A stretch of 5,114 nucleotides of DNA, taken from contig CAZSLV010000117.1 of assembly GCA_964607545.1 (NCBI GenBank), positions 1 through 5,114 of the forward strand, written 5' to 3'. Origin of the DNA: Gudongella sp964607545. Its GTDB lineage: Bacteria > Bacillota > Clostridia > Tissierellales > Tissierellaceae. This document shows positions 1 to 5,114 of the stretch, one piece after another (within the stretch, counting starts at the first letter, position 1; the number at the start of each line of letters is the position of its first letter). A program made the position numbers and the translations under genes. The notes beneath the pieces are model-generated. The model saw only the letters and a program-made list of their open reading frames with translations, did not search any database and was not told the origin of the DNA.

Positions 1-6
1 GACCCA

Positions 7-70
7 AAGATTCCTCGCTACCACTCGGAATGACAAAGCCCCTGTCATCCAGACCAAAGGGAAGGATCTT
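7..70. repeat. Imperfect palindromic intergenic repeat
   Basis: Two arms of 28-29 bases (7-35 and 43-70) are imperfect inverted copies around a 7-base spacer, AAGCCCC. The outer ends AAGAT/ATCTT and the inner ends ATGACA/TGTCAT pair exactly, while the middle is diverged. Wording such as GGAATGACA, TGTCATCC and GAAGGATCTT resembles a dispersed palindromic repeat that I recall from intergenic regions of many bacterial genomes; that resemblance is from memory. It lies downstream of pncB, so as RNA it could fold and protect or end the transcript, but no U-tract follows it in the window. The left boundary may run past the window edge. Confidence 0.6.
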
Positions 71-82
71 ATCTTTTAAGTT

Positions 83-110
83 GTGAATTGTGATTTGTAA
101 ACTGTGAATT
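83..110. repeat. 7-bp tandem repeat, four copies
   Basis: Four consecutive 7-base units on the plus strand read GTGAATT, GTGATTT, GTAAACT and GTGAATT. The first and last are identical, and the middle two differ at one and three positions. The array starts 3 bases beyond the pncB stop codon and sits between the gene and the palindromic repeat. Its function is unknown. It may be slippage-derived spacer DNA or the edge of the adjacent repeat element. Confidence 0.6.
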
Positions 111-113
111 ATT

Positions 114-1568
114 TTACCTGTGTTTTTTCAACAATTCATCCTTAATATCCCATAAATCCTGTGAAAGGTCTACAAAATACTCATGGGGTCTTTCAAACCT
201 CTTTACCTCTTCCCAGAGAGTATTAATTTCACTTTGGCAATAGGCCTTTATTTCATGAACATTTGGACTCTCATAAACCAATTGTCCCTTTTTAAATATT
301 TCAACAAGTAGGGGCCTAGCATAAAAGTTTTGTAGGGTCTTTCTTTTCCAAGTAAACAAGGGATGGAAGATTTCATAAGTCTCTCCACTAGGCGCTTCTT
401 CATCAAACAAAGTAATAACATCAGCCAAGGCCTTGCTTGAATCCTTGTCAAACAACCTGTAAATTTGTTTAAAACCTGGGGTAGTAATCTTTTCTACATT
501 GTTACTTATCTTTATCTTAGGCTTTAATATTCCATCCTCTTCAAGGGCAACCAATTTATAAACTCCCCCAAATATAGGCTCAGACCTAGCTGTAATAAGT
601 CTTTCGCCCACACCAAAGCTATCAACTTTAGCCCCTTGGGTTATAAGGTCCTTAATTACAAATTCATCCAAGCTTGATGAAGCCATGATACCACAATCAG
701 AAAAACCAGCTTCATCTAGTAATTTCCTAGCCTCCTTAGACATATATGCAATATCTCCACTATCTATCCTAATCCCCTTTGGCCTAAAACCCCTAGGGAG
801 GACTTCTTCATTAAAGACCTTGATAGCATTTGGTACCCCTTGCTTAAGTGTATTATAGGTATCTACTAATAGAACACAAGAGTCGGGATATGTCCTAGCA
901 TAAGCCCTGAAAGAATCTATCTCAGATGGGAATGTTTGGACCCAACTGTGGGCCATTGTGCCAAGGGCAGGGACTCCAAAGTCTCTTTCGACTATAGTAT
1001 TAGCTGTACCTACACAACCTCCTATATAGGCTGCCCTAGCCCCTAGGATTGCCCCTCCATAACCTTGAGCCCTTCTAGACCCAAATTCTATTACTGCCCT
1101 GCCATCAGCAGCCCTTACAATTCTGTTTGCCTTAGTAGCAATTAAGGATTGATGATTAATCGTTAAAAGTATCATAGTTTCTACAAGTTGGGCTTGGACT
1201 ACAGGCCCTCTTACAACTACAATAGGTTGACTTGGGAAAATTGGAGTCCCCTCTGGTATTGCCCAAACATCACACTTAAATTCAAAATTCCTAAGGTAAT
1301 TTAAAAACTTTTCTCCAAAGATCTTTCTAGACTTAAAATACTCTATATCTTCCTCGTAAAAATGGAGGTTTTGCATATAGTCAATTAATTGCTCAACCCC
1401 TGCCATAATTGCAAAGCCACCATCATCGGGTATAGACCTAAAAAACATGTCAAAGTAGGCAATCTTATCCTCCATATTATTTTCAAGATAACCATTAGCC
1501 ATAGTAAACTCATAGAAATCAGCTAACATAGTAAAATTCTTCCTGTCAGTCCAATCCATCTTTTCCAT
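114..1568 (-). CDS. pncB: Nicotinate phosphoribosyltransferase
   Basis: This cytoplasmic enzyme joins nicotinate to PRPP, with ATP hydrolysis, to give nicotinate mononucleotide: the entry step of the Preiss-Handler NAD salvage pathway (EC 6.3.4.21). The 484-residue protein is full length for the bacterial/Firmicutes form. It opens with the family signature MLADFYEFTMANGY (residues 14-27). Other family segments are EFGSRRAQG (161-169), GTMAHSWVQTFPSE (203-216), whose His207 matches the histidine phosphorylated in the family, VDTYNT (235-240), and the phosphoribosyl-binding stretch GIRIDSGDIAY (265-275). The C-terminal tail with HEYFVDLS (462-469) is also typical. The start is well supported: GGGAGG lies 5 bases before the ATG. 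It appears monocistronic, with its own promoter at 1646-1618 and an independent terminator upstream. No frameshift or missing key residue is seen. I am confident of the family. Confidence 0.96.
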   Translation of the reverse strand: MEKMDWTDRKNFTMLADFYEFTMANGYLENNMEDKIAYFDMFFRSIPDDGGFAIMAGVEQLIDYMQNLHFYEEDIEYFKSRKIFGEKFLNYLRNFEFKCDVWAIPEGTPIFPSQPIVVVRGPVVQAQLVETMILLTINHQSLIATKANRIVRAADGRAVIEFGSRRAQGYGGAILGARAAYIGGCVGTANTIVERDFGVPALGTMAHSWVQTFPSEIDSFRAYARTYPDSCVLLVDTYNTLKQGVPNAIKVFNEEVLPRGFRPKGIRIDSGDIAYMSKEARKLLDEAGFSDCGIMASSSLDEFVIKDLITQGAKVDSFGVGERLITARSEPIFGGVYKLVALEEDGILKPKIKISNNVEKITTPGFKQIYRLFDKDSSKALADVITLFDEEAPSGETYEIFHPLFTWKRKTLQNFYARPLLVEIFKKGQLVYESPNVHEIKAYCQSEINTLWEEVKRFERPHEYFVDLSQDLWDIKDELLKKHR

Positions 1569-1577
1569 ATATCCTCC

Positions 1578-1605
1578 CTAAATAATTTAGTTATAAGTCA
1601 CTTAT
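1578..1605 (-). promoter_or_regulatory. Two small palindromes in the pncB leader
   Basis: Two perfect 6-1-6 palindromes lie 2 bases apart between the predicted start site and the ribosome binding site: ATAAGTGACTTAT (1605-1593) and CTAAATTATTTAG (1590-1578). The second runs into the first base of the GGGAGG ribosome binding site. They could be operator half-sites or weak hairpins that mask the binding site. Niacin genes in Firmicutes are often controlled by NiaR, but I do not recognise its operator here. Because the DNA is AT-rich, chance is a real alternative. Confidence 0.35.
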
Positions 1606-1617
1606 TACATTAGTTCT

Positions 1618-1646
1618 ATTATATTATTCTAAAATTTAAAAGACAA
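1618..1646 (-). promoter_or_regulatory. Sigma-A promoter of pncB
   Basis: On the minus strand, TTGTCT (1646-1641) and a perfect TATAAT (1623-1618) are separated by exactly 17 bases. Transcription should begin near 1611, leaving a leader of about 43 nt before the pncB ATG. It lies just after the U-tract of the upstream terminator, so pncB is probably read independently of the large RNA. Confidence 0.75.
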
Positions 1647-1660
1647 GTTAATAAGGGAAA

Positions 1661-1707
1661 ACAAAAAAATAAGAAGGGTTATCTAAATTCTACTCTAGAA
1701 ACCCTTC
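1661..1707 (-). terminator. Intrinsic terminator of the large ncRNA
   Basis: On the minus strand, GAAGGGUU (1707-1700) pairs perfectly with AACCCUUC (1680-1673). UCUA/UAGA (1699-1696 with 1685-1682) extends the stem inside, with one bulged base and a 10-nt loop. UUA, seven U, G and more U follow directly. The stem plus U-tract works only on the minus strand, so this fixes the direction of the transcript that fills the gap. No minus-strand protein gene precedes it within about 700 bases. Confidence 0.9.
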
Positions 1708-1892
1708 ATATTATTAAATAGGTCTTTGAATAACTGCTCCAACAAGAACTCTTTGGTTCAATCACTTTATCCAATCTTTTAAAACACTCCCTAATTTAAG
1801 TTACATTGGGCTTTTTACACCATTTAACTTAACTTTATTTAGTTGTATTACAACTAACAGGTGATTCTATTGGCGGACTCTTCATCCACTAA

Positions 1893-2194
1893 TACTTAAA
1901 ACTTTGTTACAGGTACTTATCTAACTCTTTCTACTTCTTTTACTATTAACCTTTCATAAATCTTAAAGCGCGAGAACATTAAACAGTTACTCTTAAAAAT
2001 AGTTGTAGCTTTTGTTACTTAAAACTTTTCACATTCTAAATAAACTTTTACCATACTACTTAAATTCTACTATCATCTTTTCTCAAATTCTTTAATCCAA
2101 TCTACGAAACTAAACAGTTACTTAAAATAGTTGATACTGGATTCAGCAACAGAGCCGAATCTTTTAACACTTACAACAAATCACAATACTTAAA
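1893..2194 (-). repeat. Five copies of the 8-mer UUUAAGUA within the ncRNA
   Basis: On the minus strand, identical UUUAAGUA octamers occur at 2194-2187, 2126-2119, 2064-2057, 2023-2016 and 1900-1893. A near copy (UUUAAGAGUA) lies at 1997-1988. From the base composition I expect well under one copy in a stretch this long. The copies fall in loops or beside stems of the proposed fold, which suggests a repeated structural or contact motif rather than a CRISPR-like array, since spacing is irregular (68, 62, 41 and 123 bases). Confidence 0.6.
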
Positions 2195-2333
2195 CTAAGT
2201 TTTTTACACTTAACATAATACTGTGATTAACGTTGTCTTGGTTGGATGCAGTTATCAAGGACCTATGAAACCATTAAATAAACTTTAACTTAAACCTAAG
2301 CTATGAAGTTGTATTATAATGATTTGTATTTAT

Positions 2334-2339
2334 ATTATA
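2334..2339 (-). promoter_or_regulatory. -10 element for the large ncRNA
   Basis: A perfect TATAAT lies on the minus strand, preceded by GGG, placing the RNA start near 2327. No good -35 box is present at 16-18 bases (ATGTTT at 17). A second TATAAT (2318-2313) also lacks a -35 and would start the RNA near 2306. The promoter position is therefore inferred mainly from the -10 and from its place between the feo terminator and the first helix of the RNA. Confidence 0.5.
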
Positions 2340-2383
2340 CCCACATATATTTATTTAAACATGAAAATTATTTTAATTTATAT

Positions 2384-2406
2384 AAAAAACAATCTACTAT
2401 TGTTTT
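2384..2406 (-). terminator. Intrinsic terminator of the feo operon
   Basis: About 30 bases past the feoC-like stop codon, AAAACAAU (2406-2399) pairs perfectly with AUUGUUUU (2393-2386) around the loop AGUAG, and two more U and an AU-rich tail follow. With a single G-C pair the stem is weak, so some read-through into the ncRNA is possible. Confidence 0.6.
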
Positions 2407-2436
2407 AATGGCTTATTTACTATCTTCTAATAAATG

Positions 2437-2694
2437 TTAATTATTATTAATCTTTCTCTTTCCCTTTTCAGTTATTGAAAGCATCTTAATTGGGGTCACA
2501 TGGCAAGAAATATTACACCCTAGGCACTTAGACTCACAAGTAGGAGACCCCATTTCTTCTTTTATATAACCCATCCTAATCAATTGTTCAATCATTTGAT
2601 CTAGGGAAGATTCAGATATATTTAAGTTACTTGCAATCTTATTCTTTGAAAAAACCCTTGCCTTATATATTTCTTCTAATACACTTGTTAACAT
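2437..2694 (-). CDS. feoC: FeoC-like winged-helix protein with a Cys cluster
   Basis: This 85-residue soluble protein is the third feo gene. Residues 1-45 look like a small winged-helix domain: MLTSVLEEIYKARVFSKNKIA, then a recognition-type helix SESSLDQMIEQLIRMGYI. The second half has four closely spaced cysteines, Cys53, Cys57, Cys60 and Cys64 (C-x3-C-x2-C-x3-C), in the place of the FeoC wing cysteines. In enterobacterial FeoC this loop has four cysteines and can bind an Fe-S cluster, and the protein stabilises or regulates FeoB. The exact spacing here differs, so the symbol rests on domain, cysteines and operon position. AAGGAGG lies 7 bases before the ATG, and only 12 bases separate it from feoB, so it is co-transcribed and well translated. 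An iron- or redox-sensing role is inferred. It may instead be a local transcription factor. Confidence 0.8.
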   Translation of the reverse strand: MLTSVLEEIYKARVFSKNKIASNLNISESSLDQMIEQLIRMGYIKEEMGSPTCESKCLGCNISCHVTPIKMLSITEKGKRKINNN

Positions 2695-2706
2695 AAAAAT
2701 TCCTCC

Positions 2707-4692
2707 TTAAAAACCTAGAAAACTTCCCACTTGGTATACAAGGACAGCTAAGACCCATGCGAGGACAAAGGGGTAAATAGCCATAAAGATAGCCCACTTA
2801 TAAGACTTAGTTTCATTTTTTACCGTTGCTATGACAGCAGCACATGGGGTATAGAGCAGGGTCATAATTAAAAATGACACAGCTGACAGGGGACTAAAAG
2901 CCTCCCTAATAGCACTTATAAGCTCACTTCCTTCGCTAACTCCAGCATAAACCATCCCCAATACTGCAACAACTGCTTCTTTAGCTGCAATTCCCGCAAA
3001 TAAACTTACAGAAGCTTGCCAGGTTCCAAAACCTGCTGGCACAAAAATTGGGGCTATAAAACTTCCAATCCTACCAAGTAAACTTGCTTGTGAATAAGGC
3101 TCAACCCCTACAGGTAGTACAGAAAGAACCCAAAGTAAAGATACAACTGCAAAGATTATAGTTCCTGCCTTTTTAAGAAAATCCCAAACCTTTTCCCATG
3201 TATCCCTTAGGACATTTTTAATTGAGGGTAGTCGATAAGGAGGAAGCTCCATAATAAAATGAGCAGAATCACCCTTAAAGAGGGTCTTACTAAAGATCTT
3301 ACCCATTAAAAGGGCAATACCTATTCCAAGTCCATAAATTAAAAATAAGGCCAAACCTCCATTGTCTGGGAAAAATGCAGCTATAAATACCAAATATATT
3401 GGTAACCTAGCCCCACAAGACATAAAGGGATTTATCAGTATAGCAATCATTCTATCTTTTTTATTCTCCAAGGTCCTTGTTGCCATGACCCCAGGGACAT
3501 TACAACCAAAACCTATTATCATAGAAATAAAAGTTTTTCCATGTAGGCCCACAGCCCTCATTATTCCATCCATAACATAAGCAGCCCTAGACATATAGCC
3601 TGAATCCTCTAGGATAGCAATAAAAAAGTAAAGGACACTTATGAGGGGGATAAAGACAACAACAGCCCCCACACCGCCTATAAAACCTTCAATAAAAAAG
3701 GATATAAGCCAAGCTGGTGACTTTAAAAAGATAAGTAAGGCTTCTAAGTTTACCCCAAGCCAGTTAACAGCACCTTCAGCATAGGAACCTAAAAAATCAG
3801 ACCCAATTAAAAAAGTCATTTGAAAGACTAAAAACATTATTAGACCAAATATGGGTATGCCTAAGAACCTATTGGTAAGAACCTTATCTATCTTATCTGT
3901 AAGGGTAACTTTTTCTACATCAGGGTTTGAAACATTTAATTTAGAAATCTTATAAATGTGTTCATACCTCTTATCAACAATATCTAATTCCACATCGGGG
4001 TGTCTCTTTTTAATTTCACTAACTAAATTTACAACTTCCCTAAAGTCTTTAAAGATATCTTCTATATCCTTATCACTTTCTAAAAGCTTAATAGCAGCCC
4101 ACCTAGATGGGATATCAACCTTAGTCCTTTCTATGGCATTAGAAAGGGCAGTTATTTCAATATCTATATTATCCCCATACCCAAAGGCTATGGGATTTTG
4201 TCTAGTGTTAATTTGCCTAATGGTTTCCTCTATTAATTCCTTAATCCCCTTTTTCTTAGCAGCTATGGTTGAAATAATAGGAATCCCTAGGGCCTTAGAA
4301 AATTCATCTGCCTTAATAACAATATTTCTTTCCTTAGCCTCATCCATCATATTAAGGGCAATAACAACATTAACACCCATCTCTAAGAGCTGGGTGGTTA
4401 AGTATAAGTTTCTTTCTAAATTGGTTGCATCAACGACATTTATAACTACATCAGGCTTACCTTTAACAATAAAATCCCGAGCCACAGTTTCATCTTCTGA
4501 ATAAGCCCCAAGACTATAAGTACCGGGTAAGTCTACTATATTATAGGTAGTACCATTATGATTAAAACTACCTTCCTTTTTTTCAACTGTTACACCAGGC
4601 CAATTACCTACATGTTGGTTTGAGCCTGTAAGCACATTAAACAAGGTGCTCTTACCACTGTTGGGATTGCCCACAAGTGCTATTGTATTCAT
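2707..4692 (-). CDS. feoB: Ferrous iron transport protein B (GTPase permease)
   Basis: FeoB is the inner-membrane Fe2+ importer, with a cytoplasmic G protein fused to a polytopic membrane domain. Counting from the start chosen here (661 residues), the G domain shows G1 GNPNSGKST (8-16), G2 Thr in GVT (33-35), G3 DLPG (54-57) and G4 NMMD (114-117). A helical GDP-dissociation-inhibitor region follows to about residue 260. The membrane part then has the two 'Gate' segments, GFGCNVPGVMATR (394-406) and YTPCAAVIATVKNE (614-627), and the family stretches EDSGYMSRAAYVMD and AAKEAVVAVLG. It is complete but compact compared with the roughly 770-residue E. coli protein. An in-frame ATG at 4707 would add five residues but has no ribosome binding site at proper distance. 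The ATG at 4692 has GGAGAG 7 bases upstream, so I prefer it. Function depends on the neighbouring FeoA. Confidence 0.96.
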   Translation of the reverse strand: MNTIALVGNPNSGKSTLFNVLTGSNQHVGNWPGVTVEKKEGSFNHNGTTYNIVDLPGTYSLGAYSEDETVARDFIVKGKPDVVINVVDATNLERNLYLTTQLLEMGVNVVIALNMMDEAKERNIVIKADEFSKALGIPIISTIAAKKKGIKELIEETIRQINTRQNPIAFGYGDNIDIEITALSNAIERTKVDIPSRWAAIKLLESDKDIEDIFKDFREVVNLVSEIKKRHPDVELDIVDKRYEHIYKISKLNVSNPDVEKVTLTDKIDKVLTNRFLGIPIFGLIMFLVFQMTFLIGSDFLGSYAEGAVNWLGVNLEALLIFLKSPAWLISFFIEGFIGGVGAVVVFIPLISVLYFFIAILEDSGYMSRAAYVMDGIMRAVGLHGKTFISMIIGFGCNVPGVMATRTLENKKDRMIAILINPFMSCGARLPIYLVFIAAFFPDNGGLALFLIYGLGIGIALLMGKIFSKTLFKGDSAHFIMELPPYRLPSIKNVLRDTWEKVWDFLKKAGTIIFAVVSLLWVLSVLPVGVEPYSQASLLGRIGSFIAPIFVPAGFGTWQASVSLFAGIAAKEAVVAVLGMVYAGVSEGSELISAIREAFSPLSAVSFLIMTLLYTPCAAVIATVKNETKSYKWAIFMAIYPFVLAWVLAVLVYQVGSFLGF

Positions 4693-4719
4693 ATTCCCAC
4701 TCTCCATTTATGTCTAAAC

Positions 4720-4941
4720 TTACTCCTCAACAAAAATATGCTGGGCTAAACCCCTTCCAATTGCGAGTTTATGGCCAGATATGGAGATAATAATTGGTCC
4801 AAAATCATTTTTAACCATCTTTACTTCAGCCCCTGTATTTAAACCCAATTCATATATTCTCTTTCTCGCATTACCGCCACCTACAACTGATTTGATCCTA
4901 CACTTATTATTTCGCTTAACAGCCGATAGAACCATCATCAT
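4720..4941 (-). CDS. feoA: Ferrous iron transport protein A
   Basis: FeoA is a small cytoplasmic SH3-like beta-barrel protein that works with FeoB in Fe2+ uptake, probably by contact with its G domain. The 73-residue product has the family layout: the GGGNARKRIYELGL turn-helix (residues 21-34 in this numbering), TGAEVKMV, then GPIIISISGHKLAIGRGLAQHIFV at the C-terminus, here split by the beta-barrel strands. It is first in the operon, 27 bases before feoB. The start is ambiguous: GTG at 4944 is followed by ATG at 4941, 4938 and 4935, all in frame. The AAGGG binding site (4953-4950) sits 8 bases before the ATG at 4941, so I chose that one; the difference is at most three residues. It is probably repressed by Fur when iron is plentiful. 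Confidence 0.93.
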   Translation of the reverse strand: MMMVLSAVKRNNKCRIKSVVGGGNARKRIYELGLNTGAEVKMVKNDFGPIIISISGHKLAIGRGLAQHIFVEE

Positions 4942-5000
4942 CACCAGAACCCTTCTATTTATATTTAATAAGTAATTAGCTTAATTTACGATAACAAGAA

Positions 5001-5019
5001 GATGATAACTGTTATCATC
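5001..5019. promoter_or_regulatory. Fur-type iron box
   Basis: GATGATAACTGTTATCATC is a perfect 9-1-9 palindrome. Its core TGATAAC-T-GTTATCA matches the 7-1-7 Fur consensus TGATAATnATTATCA at all but the two positions next to the centre. It covers the predicted transcription start (about 5016) of the feo promoter, so an iron-loaded repressor bound there would block transcription. A related Fur-family protein such as PerR or Zur could use a similar box, but the feo genes downstream favour Fur. Confidence 0.85.
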
Positions 5020-5022
5020 TAT

Positions 5023-5051
5023 ATAATATAATATTCCCGAGTGAATTGCAA
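5023..5051 (-). promoter_or_regulatory. Sigma-A promoter of the feo operon
   Basis: On the minus strand, TTGCAA (5051-5046) and TATTAT (5028-5023) are separated by 17 bases, matching the consensus at 4 and 5 of 6 positions. Transcription would begin near 5016, inside the Fur-type box. The leader of about 75 nt to feoA is AT-rich, with no riboswitch fold that I can see. Confidence 0.7.
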
Positions 5052-5079
5052 GGTTATATTAATATTTTTATCCACAATC

Positions 5080-5108
5080 TTGACAAGCTAAGGGGGATTT
5101 GATATTAT
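5080..5108 (+). promoter_or_regulatory. Divergent sigma-A promoter for a gene beyond the right edge
   Basis: On the plus strand, a perfect TTGACA (5080-5085) and TATTAT (5103-5108) are separated by exactly 17 bases, the best promoter match in the window. It points away from feo, so an oppositely directed gene or RNA should start just outside. The spacer contains a run of five G (5092-5096). Confidence 0.7.
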
Positions 5109-5114
5109 AAACCT

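Larger units (their letters stand above)
1661..2327 (-). ncRNA. Large structured noncoding RNA (ROOL-like candidate)
   Basis: This gap holds no plausible protein gene, yet it has a start, a fold and an end on the minus strand. A TATAAT element (2339-2334) predicts a 5' end near 2327, and an intrinsic terminator ends it near 1661. The two ends are joined by a long-range helix: AUAGGUC (2266-2260) with GACCUAU (1724-1718), UUG with CAA, and AUAACUGC (2255-2248) with GCAGUUAU (1737-1730). It continues with UCCAAC/GUUGGA and AAGA/UCUU, about 28 pairs in all. Hairpins seen inside: 2228-2179 (10-bp stem AAUCACAGUA/UAUUGUGAUU, with a 7-bp hairpin nested at 2214-2194); 2161-2140 (8 bp, loop UCUGUU); 2132-2108; 1894-1868; 1857-1839 (8 bp); and 1810-1789. 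Several contain G-U pairs that would be mismatches on the other strand. The RNA is G-rich over C, about 2:1 by hand count. Size, complexity and host fit the ornate large RNA group, ROOL best. OLE is less likely because its usual gene neighbours are absent. The ncRNA call is firm; the class is a guess. Confidence 0.82.

Noticed and set aside
248..451. 67-codon minus-strand frame within pncB
   Set aside because: It is a different frame of the same strand as a complete pncB and has no support of its own.
1890..2194. CRISPR-like array from the repeated octamers
   Set aside because: The repeats are only 8 bases, the spacing is irregular, and no cas genes are near.
1661..2327. OLE or GOLLD RNA
   Set aside because: The usual OLE neighbours (its membrane-protein partner and isoprenoid/DNA-repair genes) are absent, and there is no phage or embedded tRNA context as expected for GOLLD. 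This is judged from context only.
1700..2330. Decayed protein gene (pseudogene) as the explanation of the gap
   Set aside because: Stops are dense in all frames and I see no protein remnant. The long-range and local pairing plus a dedicated terminator fit an RNA gene better.
3362..3580. 72-codon open frame on the plus strand
   Set aside because: It is antisense to the membrane domain of feoB, with no ribosome binding site or recognisable protein.
3956..4504. 182-codon open frame on the plus strand
   Set aside because: It lies antisense inside feoB, whose minus-strand frame has all family motifs. The low-complexity Ser/Leu/Ile product is typical of a complementary-strand shadow.
4781..4975. 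64-codon open frame on the plus strand
   Set aside because: It is antisense to feoA and its leader, and its product is unlike any family I know.
4945..5022. Riboswitch in the feo leader
   Set aside because: The leader is short and AT-rich. Its only clear palindrome is the Fur-type box at the start site, which explains regulation without an RNA aptamer.

Overview
The window is AT-rich and comes from a low-GC anaerobe-type Firmicute, most likely Clostridia or Tissierellia. This rests on codon use, strong AAGGAGG-type ribosome binding sites, TTGACA/TATAAT promoters and the style of the Feo and nicotinate phosphoribosyltransferase proteins. All genes I support lie on the minus strand. The order below follows minus-strand transcription, from the right edge to the left.

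Right edge (about 4945-5114): a divergent control region. A sigma-A promoter pointing left (5051-5023) drives the feo operon. A perfect 9-1-9 Fur-type palindrome (5001-5019) covers its expected start site. A near-consensus promoter pointing right (5080-5108) must serve a gene outside the window.

feo operon (4941-2437): feoA, feoB and a feoC-like gene, tightly spaced, followed by an A/U hairpin terminator (2406-2384). Together they form a ferrous-iron uptake system. FeoB is the GTPase-coupled membrane permease, FeoA the small SH3-like partner, and the FeoC-like protein a winged-helix accessory with four closely spaced cysteines.

Former 'empty' region (about 1650-2340): a gap of about 870 bases without a plausible protein gene. 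It reads as one large structured noncoding RNA of about 650-670 nt on the minus strand. It has its own -10 element just after the feo terminator. Its ends are joined by a long-range helix whose arms lie about 500 nt apart, it carries several internal hairpins, and it ends in a textbook intrinsic terminator. Size, host type and architecture resemble the ornate large RNAs, with ROOL the closest class I know. I cannot confirm that identity by alignment. This is the most interesting part of the window.

Left part (1646-114): pncB, nicotinate phosphoribosyltransferase (NAD salvage), has its own promoter and two small palindromes in its leader. Beyond its stop codon come a four-copy 7-bp tandem repeat and an imperfect palindrome of about 64 bp, of a type that looks like a dispersed intergenic repeat.
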